A stretch of 64,000 nucleotides of DNA from Plectrocnemia conspersa (lineage: Eukaryota; Arthropoda; Insecta; Trichoptera; Polycentropodidae): positions 434,001 through 498,000 of the forward strand of contig VTFK01000170.1 of the NCBI GenBank assembly GCA_009617715.1, read 5' to 3'. Every line of letters begins with the position of its first letter. Position 1 is the stretch's first letter. Shown piece by piece: positions 1 to 10,434 of this stretch. The position numbers were made by a program, and so were the translations under genes. Under the pieces are notes generated by a model, which searched no databases, was not told the DNA's origin, and was given only the letters and a program-made list of their open reading frames with translations.

Positions 1-960
1 TTTCGGTAACTTTCTTACAGCAATATAATATGTCAAAAGTTTTGGATTGTAAAATGTTGTGTAACACATCAGTTTTTCCAAAAAGGTTTGAAAATATGTG
101 GAGAAGTTTTCTTGTTTCAAAATCTTCCAAAAAGCTAAGAAAACCTCGTGCTTTTATTACAGTGTCGGGGTCCCATAGTTCACAATTTTTCACGACGTCT
201 CGAAAAACGTTCGTAAATTCATTTCTGTATTTTTGTGTAACAGAAGGAAGTCTTCTACCTACAAACTCTTGTAAAGCATTTATTCGTTTGGAAGATTTCG
301 AAAAGAATGCAGACAATCCATTTAAAGTTTGAAAGAATGATTTGCACACTTTTATATTGGAAAGACTTTGTTGTAATGTTAAATTCAACATATGAGCATA
401 GCAGTGTGTAAAAATGGCCAATGGATAAACTTCGAGTACTTTGGCTTGCAAACCATTAATAAGCCCACTCATTACACTCGCCCCATCATAAGTCTGTCCA
501 ACTAATTTTTCTTGAATTTGAAATTCTTCAATTATATTTACAACGTGGCAAAATAAGCCATCGGCTGTTTTATCAGAGCTAACGTCTGTAAAGCCAATAA
601 ACCGCTCGTAAACTTCACCTTCATAAACAAAACGCAAAACTGTTGAGAGCTGTGAGTTCGTCATTATACCTGAAGTTTCGTCAAGAATAATAGCGACAAA
701 ATTTGCTGAATTTACTTCTTCCTTAATATGATCTTTAATAACATCACCAATTGCTTCAATTACGTCATTCTGTATGGATGGGGAAGTACCACGAAACACC
801 GTTGCAGTATTTAAATGAGTATCCAAAACTGAATCGTATTCTCGAAGTGCATTTAAAAATTCAAGGTAATTTCCTTTGTTTAGTGAATTACAGGACTCAT
901 CGTGGCCTCGAAAAGGTTGTTCTTGTTTTCCTAGATATACTACTGCGTCAATAATTCGTT
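1..960 (-). pseudogene. hAT-type (ZMYM1/DUF4371-like) transposase, central part, cut by window edge
   Basis: Read on the minus strand, one frame stays open from about 958 to the left edge. It carries hallmarks of the DUF4371 domain of ZMYM1-like hAT transposases: a LGKQEQPFRGHDES start motif, the catalytic-region ILDETSG and a QTYDGASVMSG block, then FTHCYAHMLNLTLQQ. This domain is the RNase H-like core that cuts and joins transposon ends in hAT enzymes. It continues the zinc-finger N-terminus at 961-1419, but the two parts are in different frames, so one base has been lost or gained near 965-990. Apart from that shift no stop was seen, so the copy is fairly young or the shift is an assembly error. 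The C-terminal dimerisation part lies outside the window. Confidence 0.85.
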
Positions 961-1419
961 TTAATATTTCTCTATTTTTATTTGTTGTTCATTATGTTGA
1001 CTTATATTAGCTTTACGTTGAGCGTCAATCATGACTTCAATTCGTTGTTTTCCAAACATTTTGAGAGAAAAAAATGATTGAACGTGTGACTCCGATCTTT
1101 TGTGTTTTTTCAGTGCCCTTATCAGATGACTAAGGTCAGCAAATCCACTTTTATTCCACACGCTTCTTTCTTTGGAAAACAATAAACATGGCCAACAGAA
1201 CAATCTAGATCGAAGTTCGCAACCTGTTAACCATTCAGTTCGTTCATATGATGAAAATGAAAAATGTCTTGTATATTCACATTTATTGTCTTTATGCTTC
1301 ATAAATAAATTGGGAAGAGGTGGACGTGGTTTGCCAATTTTGATTATCTTCAATTTAATTTCATAACTTCTTTTTGAAAATGGATTATTCAAAATATCTT
1401 CAACAGTATTCTTCATCAT
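961..1419 (-). pseudogene. N-terminal TTF-type zinc-finger part of the same hAT transposase
   Basis: This 152-residue open frame starts with Met-Met at 1419. It has the TTF-type zinc finger found at the N-terminus of ZMYM1-like hAT proteins: the order is RHFSFSSY, W-L-T-G-C, then the LFCWPCLLF core, a W-NKSGF-DLSHL block and a basic KKHKRSESH stretch. The finger is expected to bind DNA at the element ends. The frame ends at 961, just before the DUF4371 domain resumes one frame over, so the natural protein would run through. No splice sites were recognised that would explain the frame change. Confidence 0.85.
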
Positions 1420-1929
1420 TATTGGGGTAAATAAAAAAATATAATCTAGAATAGAAAATTAAATATTGATCATATGTAAATAAGATAATAAACTATTTTA
1501 CGCCAAAATATAAAAAATGAGTGACCTGTTATTGTGATATAATGTAATAAAAAAGCAGCGACGGACGCAAGAGTTTTTGAAGTACGCGCACCAAATTCGA
1601 GACCAATTTTACTACTGAGCGCTGCCAGCCGACAGATCGACTTCAGCCGTTAAATCTCGGAACAATTTACTTTAGTCGGCGGCCGCGCGCAAGGTCGGCG
1701 CGTTATATGTGTTGTTCCAAAACGATCGCTCGCGCGAAAACGTTCAGAGCGAATGACAAATACCAATACATACTATACACTGCATATTAAAATTTTATAA
1801 TTTTGCATACTACTGTATGCAAAATGATGTCGCTTTACGCCCTAAATTTTCTAAATTTCTAAATTTATATTTTAGATGGTTTTGCGGGTGTGCGCCGCAC
1901 ACCTAGCACACCCTGAATATACGCCCCTG
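1420..1929 (-). mobile_element. 5' non-coding part and terminal end of the ZMYM1-like hAT element
   Basis: On the minus strand this end starts CAGGGGCGTATATTCAGGG at 1929, a terminal inverted repeat form typical of this hAT group. The 8 bases outside it (1930-1937, ataaataa) are where one copy of the target-site duplication would be. The segment between the end and the start codon includes an unusually GC-rich patch (about 1555-1760) that may hold the element promoter or subterminal transposase sites. The matching left end lies beyond the window. Confidence 0.7.
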
Positions 1930-1937
1930 ATAAATAA

Positions 1938-2126
1938 CACATAAAATATAACCCACATGTGAATAAAAAAACACGTACGTATTTTCTTGCTGTACTGAAT
2001 TTTTTACCAAAAACACAATGACACTGTGACAAAGTATTTTAAAATCACGACAAAAATAATTTTTAAAGACACAACGAAACTTTTTGCGAACGTTTTCAGT
2101 AAAAGTTCAAAAGTATAGTGAGCGTT
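1938..2126. other. AT-rich spacer, nothing recognised
   Basis: No coding frame, repeat or structured element was recognised here. Confidence 0.5.
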
Positions 2127-2466
2127 AGTTATAGGTTATTATATTTATATAAAACTACCCTATCTAGTTTTAAATAGATAACTGTAAAATATGCGATTTT
2201 TGTGAATTCCCAAAGTTTATTCTCACACTAATTTCCAAGGCGCAAAACATAAAAAAAATTCGCGTTAAGGGCAAAATCCACGATAAACATTTATCAGCGC
2301 TAGTTCTAGATTATTATATTTATATATAACTACCCTATCCAGTTTAAAATAGATAACGGTAAAATATGCGATTTTTGGAAATTCCAAAAGATTGTTCTCA
2401 CAGTAGTTTCCAAGGCTCAAAACATAAAAAAAATTCGCGTAAGGGCCCACTATAAACATTTATCAG
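2127..2466. repeat. Two-copy tandem duplication, about 170 bp unit
   Basis: Copy 1 (about 2127-2297) and copy 2 (about 2298-2466) share the blocks TTATTATATTTATAT, ACTACCCTATC, AAAATATGCGATTTTTG, TTTCCAAGGC, CAAAACATAAAAAAAATTCG and AAACATTTATCAG in the same order. The offset is 175 bp at the start and 169 bp at the end because of small deletions. No coding potential was seen. Confidence 0.85.
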
Positions 2467-2722
2467 GTAGGTATTTATAATAAAATTACCGACTTAAGTC
2501 GTGTGTTTTAAGTGTTTTATGATATCGGGTAACTCTCTTAAATTCTTGAATAAAAAAAATCAAACTGTTTAAGTGATATTTTTAGATTAATTAAGCACAA
2601 ATGATAAGTAAATATATACATACTATATCTTATGTAGGTATATTATATTTTGTTTAGACCGAATAATGTTTTCATCTTTTAATTCTTTTCTTAAAAATAT
2701 TACTTATATTTTCGTATGTACG

Positions 2723-2729
<7 letters not shown>
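2467..2729. other. AT-rich spacer, nothing recognised
   Basis: Low-complexity AT-rich sequence leading into the TA microsatellite; no gene or element signal. Confidence 0.5.

Positions 2730-2799
<70 letters not shown>
2730..2799. repeat. (TA)n microsatellite, about 35 units
   Basis: An uninterrupted run of TA dinucleotides, preceded by TATG/TACG-containing imperfect units from about 2716. Confidence 0.98.
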
Positions 2800-2801
<2 letters not shown>

Positions 2802-2883
2802 CTATGTATTAAATTTTGTTAATTATTTAATTAATTATAAGATCATGATTTGCATCACATTTATTTGTAATGCATTATTATTG

Positions 2884-3000
2884 TATCGCCCAAAAGACCG
2901 TCGCCCAAAAGACCATCGCCCATTTGTCCGTCGCCCATTTTGAATCGCCCATTTGACCGTCGCCCAATCGCCGTCGCCCAATTGACCGTGTCCCACGCAA
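2884..3000. repeat. 15-bp-periodic degenerate minisatellite (CGCCCATTTGACCGT type)
   Basis: About seven consecutive units of 14-15 bp start with TCGCCCA: CGCCCAAAAGACCGT, CGCCCAAAAGACCAT, CGCCCATTTGTCCGT and so on. The head (TCGCCCA) is constant while the middle word (AAAAG, TTTG, TTTT, ATTG) is swapped between units. Similar 15-bp-periodic arrays with other words are at 35286-35587, 42354-42402 and 60852-61000. A near-perfect hairpin follows directly at about 2999-3023. Confidence 0.85.
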
Positions 3001-3023
3001 AGGGCCAGCTGAAGCTGGTCCCT
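2999..3023. other. Short hairpin next to the 15-bp repeats
   Basis: AAGGGCCAGCT and AGCTGGTCCCTT are inverted around a GA loop with one bulged base. It sits immediately after the minisatellite array. It could be a transposon-end hairpin (Helitron 3' ends carry one), but no CTRR terminus follows, so this is only a structural note. Confidence 0.5.
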
Positions 3024-3288
3024 TAGCATAGGATTTCATAATTTTATTGCAGTAATACTATTACAGTGTTTGCCTTTTAAATGAATAATTATAGCTAAAT
3101 TATTTGTCAAATAATAATGAAATTTTAAAAATATTTTTCTTGTAATTTTTAACACGTTTTATTATTTAATAAAAAAATACCGAAATTGAGAAATCACGTT
3201 TTAAGATATAGTGTTTTAAACGATAAAGCAACAAACACTATAATTATAGACAGCACATATATAGTGTATTTATAAGAAATTAAAAGTG
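3024..3288. other. AT-rich spacer, nothing recognised
   Basis: No ORF or repeat could be identified. Confidence 0.5.
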
Positions 3289-4090
3289 TAGTAAATAAGG
3301 CGACTTTTGTTTCTTTGCAAGCAGACGAAACAACTGATATATGATATCTTGATGCTCTCAGTTCGCATTTTTTTCCGCTACTTATAATTCTGAACCAGTT
3401 GAAAGGTTTCTAGAGTTTAATGCTATTCATGATAGGACTGCTCAATAAAAAAAATTGCACAGGCCTATGATAGTGCAACTTGCAAAGAAGACAATTTAAA
3501 TGATCAATATAAAAAATAATTAGGTACGAGCGAAATTAGTCAAACATAAGTACCGAAAGTATATGAAACACCATGAAACTTTCGTTCTAAGATTGTGAAT
3601 TGTATAAAAGATAATAAAATATAACTTCTGGAATGTTTTAAAAATCATAAACGAAGAAAACGCATGGGAATCGACTTGATTCAAAAGGATTTAAGTTCAA
3701 CGTCTTCTTATCTTTTGTATTCAATTTTAAAACATGTCAATGTACTTTACAACACATCGCAATCAAATAAAATCAGCAATATCACTACCGAAGGACCATG
3801 CAATAAATTTGAATCATCCCTTAACTTCGTACATAATCGCATTTCTGATTTAATTCCTGAGATGATAGCGAGGAAATATTTTAAAAAAATAATAAAAACA
3901 CGACAGCCTAATTACTGATGGAAGATTCTAAAAATATTCGTGATAGATTCAGCAGCTTAAAAATATTTAAAAAAAATTGTACTGTAAACCCTAAAAACTT
4001 AAATTTGAATAGACAACGTTTTCTTAGAGAACACATAAAAAATATCAAAAGAAATTATCCAATGCTAAGAAAAGCCAAGATGTATGAAAT
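3289..4090 (+). pseudogene. Relic of a second DUF4371/ZMYM1-like hAT transposase
   Basis: Plus-strand fragments recall the DUF4371 core: FVSLQADETTDI at about 3307, the VERFLEFNAIHDRTAQ block at about 3397, then an 84-residue open stretch (3664-3918) containing LLYSILKHVNVLYNT and FESSLNFVHNRIS, which fit the helical region before the hAT dimerisation domain. Stops and frame changes separate the pieces. No terminal repeats or target-site duplication were found. It belongs to the same broad family as the element at 1-1929 but is far more decayed and in the opposite orientation. Confidence 0.6.
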
Positions 4091-4787
4091 ATAAACTTTT
4101 AGTGATATACACAACATTAACGCCTTTTAATGACACTTTTATCCACATCTGCAGCACTCTAAAACGTATACAAACACTTTTAAGAAATTCGACTGATTAA
4201 GATCGGTTAAATTCTCTAGCCGTACTAATTCATAATAAATATTTACAATAAATCTAGCATTTGTTCATATGAAACAAATGAGAGCAAAAACTATAATATA
4301 AAACAGAAGAAACATGTGTTGTCACAAGAACTCCCAAACGGTAGTGACGTGAAATTTGCTCATGTCATTTTTTGGTCTGTCATTTTTTGTCAACTTTATG
4401 TTGAAAGTTACGTGCTACTGCAATAGGTGGAGACAAGAGACTAAACATAATATATTTAGGCAAGTAATAAAATTAATTTGTAATAACAGGATGAATAAAA
4501 TGAATTATAATTAATAAATATTTAGTTTGAATATATCCCGGGCAGTGTTTCAGTGCTCTAAAAAAAATTTTTTATGTATATATTATATTTAATTTATTAC
4601 TAATATTGCATAAAAAATATTAAAATGTCTTTAATTAAATTATAAATGGTAGCATTTCTCAGAAAAATCTCATAGCGACTAAAGAGTGTCAATATTTATT
4701 TATTATTATTTTTTTCTTTAAATATATTTTATATTTTTATGTGAATTTATACGTTATTTATTTTCTTATCTGTTTCTTTGTTTTTTC
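4091..4787. other. AT-rich spacer, nothing recognised
   Basis: Scattered short ORFs only; no family resemblance, no structured repeat. Confidence 0.5.
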
Positions 4788-4872
4788 TAGGGCTGTGGAG
4801 TTGATGCAAATTTTTCCTGACTCCGACTTATTCACAAAGTCCGACTACGATTCTGAATTTAAAAATTTCGGT
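4788..4872 (+). mobile_element. hAT-like terminus of the (C/T)AGG(G/A)CTGTGGAGT family
   Basis: TAGGGCTGTGGAGTTG at 4788 and the following run of GACTCCGACT-type words match the end at 47972 (reverse complement CAGGACTGTGGAGTCGG). The far end was not found, so this is a fragment. Confidence 0.5.
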
Positions 4873-7590
4873 AAGTTAATCTTAAAATATTAAATTTATT
4901 CTATTTATTTATTTTAACGTAAATAATTAATATTTTTTGTATACAATTTTTATACATATTGGAAATGTTGTCGAGTTCTGAATTTTTATGGCAGGATGTG
5001 AATCAGATGATATGTTAGCGAATTAAGTGTGACAGTAATTAGTAAATAGATACTATTTCTAATATGTAAATATGACCAGTGTAGAAATATGACCCTGGAT
5101 GGATTAGTGCCGCGCCATTTTTATGTGCTTACGTGTGATCACGCCGGCCGGTGGCCGGTCGGCTGTTGTTGGTTATTTGATTAAGTGCATAATTGATTTT
5201 GTTGACTTCATATTGCCGACTTAAAACGCATGGCGTTGATGGCTAATTATATTTCTATAAATTTCGCTTTCAGTAAGCTGGATTTTTCAGTCCTATAATT
5301 TTTTCCATATATACAAATTTATATTTATTTATTTTTATTAAGACTATCGTTACAAGTGGGTGATTTTTTTAATTTTTCATTTACTGGAAAAAACAAAAAT
5401 TTCCCTGGGAAAAATTGAAACAACGTAGGGTAGACGTGATGGCCTATTTTGAAGTGTTTATTTAATTATTTACGTAAAAATTATGATAATATTTCTAAGC
5501 AGTTGCTAAAGGGTTTGAAATTCCGCGTTATCTAACAAAGAAACCAGGATCCTGTGCTTTTCACAAAATTGATCAAAACACATGATTTAAAATCTGCTTC
5601 TATAGAAGATTTGCTTTCATCATCAAAGTTATACTATCGAAAATTAAAAAAAATATTCGACAACAAGTTTTGTGATATAAATTATAGATTGACTGGTGCT
5701 ATCAATGCAGCACTTACGAATCAAAAAATCTATCAAACAAATTACATTAATATGAATAATCTGTAGGTGCGATCGGAAAAATGACACAATATGGCATTCT
5801 AAGAGCTGTCATTTGACAGAAGCCTATTTCCATAGAGAATCTAAGTCACTCTGTAGAAAGAAAGAGTCTATAATAATTTTAAATCATCGCCATACAAGAT
5901 AAAACTGGTATTTGTAACTGCTATATTTATGTCGCCATATCACCAAATCCTAAAAATCCTTCATTATGGAGATTATATATTGTAATTAAACGTCATTAAA
6001 CCATCTGGATAATTAAAACAATTAATAATAATAGCTAATTAATCATGTTTATATATCGTGTCATAATAATACTTAAATATCAAAGTTATTGTGTAAATAT
6101 TTGATAAGCTGGAGTGACTGGAAGTTGCCTTAATCGTAAAAAAGTATTGCAACCGTAACGGGTTTTGTAAATATTTACTTTACCTCTTTAAATGTGATAG
6201 CATTATTTATTATGTTTCGGTCAGTTTTAATAAGCTAGTAATATTTAATGAGTTTAAAAAATATTATAATTAAGTCTGATTTATATATCACATTAATATA
6301 TGTACATACGTATAATAATAACAATTCACACCATATATATTATTTATATTTATATGAATATTAAATGTGCCGGTAATATATAGATTTAATCCGTAATTAA
6401 ATCATGGTCAGAACTTCGTCCCTAAAAGTTTAGGCGCAAAATCTAAATTGAACTATTCAACTTATTTTTGGAATTACACTCATTCAACATCAACGGGCAA
6501 AAATACTTGAAAAATCGGGTCGTAATTCAAGTAATTAAATAATTAAATATTGTGCTGACCTAAAAAAATACAGTCGAATAAAATTCTGAATATAATTTAT
6601 GTTAGTTAAGAAGTTTCTTGATCAAAAACCTATCTACTGTTAATTAATTTTGATTGCATATATATATATCAACAAATATAATTAATAGCACATTTAAATT
6701 AAGGTCGTTGTTATCAAAACAATAAACATATTTCTATATCCACGATAGTGTAAACAGTGATGAATATTTTCTCGTTTGTCATGTTAATAGTAATAAGAAC
6801 TAACTCTCGCAGGTGCGCCCGCGTTGTTATCATTTAAAAGCCATTCTAACGTCTATTCGAACAAACGAAAAAAGAGATCAATCCGTCTCGAACTGCAGCT
6901 ACACAGTATATTCACAACACAATGGAAGAGATATCTCGTGACCAAAAAATTGCGTTAATAATTTATCGTTCCGAGACGTTAATTATCCATAAGTAGGGCT
7001 TCCGACCCTGGTACCCGCATGTTTTTAAAATAACCGAATACCCTGTTATTTGTAAAGGGTTACCGGTCATTTAAATTTCAATATGATTTGCTTCCTTCCT
7101 ATGAAATATATATTTCACCCAATTTTTAAGATGCAAAATTCTGTGGCTATTCTTCTATTTAGCAAAACATATCGTAAATGGACAAGGGTCGTGTGTATCG
7201 TAAAGGGACAAGAAATCCTCATTTAACAGTCTGAACACACATTTCGTTTCTGCATCCGCAAATATTTGCCATTTAACAAAAATAAAAATGCGAGTATTTG
7301 CAAAAAATCGAAAATGGTCGATAACGATTAATGAAATTTATTGTTTGATCGATATTACCGCTCGTGTAATCGATAATGAACGATATTAATCGATAACAAC
7401 GTTAGTTTAATAATTTATTAATATCGTTTAATATTACTATAAATATTGTTTAATTTTGAACAACATCAAAAATTAACGATAAATTTTGTAACTTTCGTTT
7501 GTAATAAAAAAAATTTTGCTAACAAAATTTTATTAAATTATTATTACAAAATTATCTGAAATTACCAGTTATAAATTAAAATGACCAGAA
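4873..7590. other. Long AT-rich region without a recognised gene
   Basis: No coding family was recognised. A 70-residue open stretch at 5554-5766 has no familiar motif. A small GC-rich patch with GCCGGCCGGTGGCCGG lies at about 5143-5160. Several CGATAATGAACG/ATCGATAA words lie at about 7320-7400 and recur at 9950-10020, suggesting an old dispersed repeat. Everything else looks like ordinary intergenic DNA. Confidence 0.5.
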
Positions 7591-9268
7591 CATTAAAACT
7601 GCAATTTCAGAATACAATAATGAACTATGGTAGAATAAACTTACCGACCTAAACCCTGAAGACAATTCCCTTTGGAATATGTCAAAAATTTTACGCAGAG
7701 ATCCAGTAGATATAAAAAAAATTATGACTCCTTCACAAGTGCTAGTTTATTCTTTAGAAGATAAAGCAGAAGCTATTGCCGATAGCCTCCAAGATCAATG
7801 TACAATTAACTTATCTTTAATAAATGTAGACTTTAAAAAAACAAAAAAAAAAAAGAAATTAGAACTACTCTAGGAAAAAAAAAAACACAACCAAATAGAA
7901 CCAGTAACGTCAATTGAACTAGAAAATATTCTTCGATCACTAGCCAACCGCAAAGCCCCTGGAAACGATTCCATCCCTAGTAAAGCTTTCAAAATCTTTC
8001 CTCCTAGCGCTATCAGTTTTTTTATTAATATCATAAACGCATCATTTAACTGTCTGTATTTTCCAACAGTTTGGAAACAAGCTAATGTGATAGTTCTGAG
8101 AAAACCCGGTACCGACCCAACTCTTCCCGCGAGCTATCGACCCATAAGCCTCCTACCCGTCGCGAGTAAAATATTTGAAAGGCTTATCCAACGTAGATTA
8201 TTAAAACATGTAATAGAAAATAAAATATTACCCAAATGAACAGTTCGGTTTTAGAACGGAACACTCGGCTACGCAGCAGCTGCATAGAGTTGTGAACCAC
8301 ATCCAGTCGGGCTTTAATAAAAAAATGAAAACAGGAGCAGTATTTTTGGATATAGCCAAAGCGTTTGACAAAGTATACCATGATGGTATACTATTTAAAC
8401 TTATAAAATACAAATTTTCATCTGAACTGGTCAAAATAATTGAATCTTTTCTTAAAAATAGAACCTTTAAAATTAAATTGGAAAACCATCTATCGAGTCC
8501 GAGACCTATTCTAGCAGGCGTTCCGCAGGGATCAATTCTGGGTCCATTATTATTTACAATTTTTTACTAGCGACTTTCCCTCCAAGCTATATAAAAAGTA
8601 ATTACTGCCCTATTCGCGGATGATACCGCCATTTTATGCTCTTATAAAAACCCCCATCGTGCAATAATTCATCTTCAAAACAAACTCAACACTATTCAAA
8701 AGCGGTTCGATAAGTGGCTAATAACAGCAAATCCCAACAAAAGCGTCGCTGTAATGTTTAATCGCAGGAGAAAACACGCTTATGCTAATAATAATCTCTC
8801 TAAATTAAAAATGTACGATAAAAGCCTCGAATGGCAAAATTCAGCCAAATACTTAGGATTAACTCTGGACTCCAAATTAACATGGAAATCCCATATAAAT
8901 AACATAACTTCAAGAGTCAAAACAACTCGTGCTCGTCTATATCCATTATTAAACAGAAAGAGCAAACTAAATGTAAAAAACAAACTGCTCCTGTACAAAT
9001 CGATCATCCGACCAGTTATTTCATATGCCTCCCCCGTCTGGGGAGGTATACTTAGTCGTAATTATTCGAAATCACTACAAACTCAACAAAATATTGCGCT
9101 AAGAATGGCGACAAATGCCCAATGGTTTGTCCGAAACTCAATTATACATAAAGATTTAAAAATAGACACTTTACGCGATTATTTCGATAAACTTAAAGTA
9201 AATTATCATGACAGAAATAAAAATCATTCTAACCCATTAGTTAAAAACCTTAATAAGGTAACATGAAT
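7590..9268 (+). mobile_element. Jockey-superfamily LINE, 5'-truncated, dead reverse transcriptase ORF
   Basis: The plus strand encodes a full reverse transcriptase domain in several frames. In order: a linker LNPEDNSLWNMSKILRR (about 7650), NRKAPGNDSIPSKAF (about 7950), SYRPISLLPVASKIFERL (about 8133), EQFGFR (about 8240), FLDIAKAFDKVYHDG (8346), GVPQGSILGPLLF (8519), the catalytic ALFADDTAIL (about 8608), then a C-terminal AKYLGLTLDSKLTWKSHI and IRPVISYASPVWGG (8850-9045). The order and wording are those of jockey-type elements. Breaks include a shift near 8232 in the PNEQFGF motif, breaks at about 8568-8606, and stops near A-runs at 7850-7890. No endonuclease domain is visible upstream, as expected of 5' truncation. 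Confidence 0.93.
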
Positions 9269-9309
9269 ATTTGTAAAAAAAAAGTGCTAGCTAACGTAAT
9301 AAGAAACAA

Positions 9310-9310
<1 letters not shown>

Positions 9311-9345
<35 letters not shown>

Positions 9346-9358
9346 CCAAAAAAATAAA
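9311..9358. repeat. Homopolymer T tract and A-rich tail
   Basis: A T-run of about 32 (9311-9342) is followed by GCCC and an AAAAAAATAAATAAATAAAA stretch. The latter could be the A-tail of the LINE to its left; the T-run would be the tail of a minus-strand retroposon inserted against it. Confidence 0.6.
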
Positions 9359-9429
9359 TAAATAAAAGTGAGAACCAATTAATAGATACCCAGGTAAATG
9401 GCTTTGGCCAGGAACTGGAAAAAAATAAA

Positions 9430-9960
9430 TATTAGACACTGTAGAACATTAAATAATAAAAATATTACTTTATCTTTAAAGCCAAAACACCAGCCGTCTT
9501 TCCACCAGGTCAATACATCAATTTTATAAGATGAAGGTCCGGGATAAATCTTGAAGGAGTCGCACTACTTTTCCACTGCCGATTTTGTCCGATTTAGAGT
9601 CTCATGCTTAGCTTTTTCAGCCACCAACTGATCCATGAAATCCATGTCGTCGAGGGCAGGAGTTGATGCCAGTTCGATATGCTGCCTTGTTGGAGTTTCC
9701 TGTTCAACCTCTTGAGACGATGGATGTGAGTCAAGAAATCTTCTTAAAGTGGACTCTTCCTTGCTGAACTGAGTAAGAGGTAATCCCTTATAATACGGGT
9801 AAAGTTGATTGGCCATACGTACATGGTGCTCTTCAGTAAAAGGTTTCTGCAAAACTCGTTCCATTTGTCTCTGAAATTCAGTGATGAATTCTTTCGTGAG
9901 TTGTTGTGTCAGTAGCGAGCACTTTTCTAAGATAAGAGAAATGGGTATATTTTTTGATAA
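9430..9960 (-). pseudogene. Probable hAT transposase C-terminal relic
   Basis: A minus-strand frame open from about 9950 to 9565 contains LTKEFITEFQRQMERV, then LYPYYKGLPL and a linker ending near TKSAVEK. Beyond its stop the next frame gives YKIDVLTWWKDG and later LAKAIYLGIY, which match the D-x-L-x-W-W-K and L-A-K-x-x-x-x-Y-L blocks that precede the hAT dimerisation motif. A stretch of about 60 bases between those blocks looks inserted. The family call rests on these short blocks only. Confidence 0.45.
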
Positions 9961-10099
9961 TGAAAAATTATCGTAATCGAAAATTATCGTTCATTATCGA
10001 TCATTATCGTTACTCAATCGATACGAAGCGGAGACTTCGATCCTTAGTATGAACCTATATCAGATTTAAAAAAAAAAAATTTTTGGTCTGTAAAGGGAC

Positions 10100-10219
10100 C
10101 ACTGGCGTAGCCAGGATTTTGTCAAGAAAAGAGACAAAATAATTTTTGTAATTTATATTTAATTAACATCAAATGCCACCAATGGGGGTCCATAACCCTC
10201 CTCCTTCGCTACGCCACTG
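10100..10219. mobile_element. hAT-like MITE with CAGTGGCGTAGC ends
   Basis: The left end CACTGGCGTAGCC and the right end GCTACGCCACTG are inverted copies. The left flank aaagggac (10092-10099) and the right flank, once the MITE at 10223-10431 is removed (taa + gggac), agree at 7 of 8 positions, as expected for an 8-bp hAT target duplication. A related copy is at 21916-22175. Confidence 0.7.
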
Positions 10220-10434
10220 TAAGGCCGGTTTCACACGTGCCGGATGGATTCACCCGGCACCGGGCCGGCGCCGTGTAGTGGGGATGGTGTTGTATGAGAT
10301 AGTACCTACCATTTCAGATGTGCCGGACGAATCCATCCGGCGCCGGCCCGACGCTGCCCATACAACACCACCCCCACTACACAGCGCCGGCCGGTGCCGG
10401 GCAAATCCATCCGGCACGTGTGAAACCGGCCTAA
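10220..10434. mobile_element. PIF/Harbinger-type MITE with TAA target duplication
   Basis: The element body 10223-10431 (209 bp) starts GGCCGGTTTCACACGTGCC and ends with the inverted copy. Both sides carry TAA (10220-10222 and 10432-10434), the 3-bp TWA duplication of PIF/Harbinger. The whole element is nearly palindromic and very GC-rich in an AT-rich setting, with repeated CCGGCGCCGG-like words. It inserted into the target duplication of the MITE at its left. A longer relative is at 61376-61953. Confidence 0.88.

Noticed and set aside
30..332. 100-residue plus-strand open frame
   Set aside because: It is the antisense shadow of the DUF4371 transposase frame on the minus strand.
2716..2943. 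Open frame of Tyr-Ile repeats followed by RPKD repeats
   Set aside because: It is a translation of the TA microsatellite and the 15-bp minisatellite, with no sign of a gene.
2884..3000. CRISPR array
   Set aside because: The units are contiguous and about 15 bp, with no unique spacers; eukaryotic context.
3000..3040. Helitron 3' end (hairpin then CTRR)
   Set aside because: The hairpin is there, but the bases after it do not give CTRR and no TC start was found upstream.
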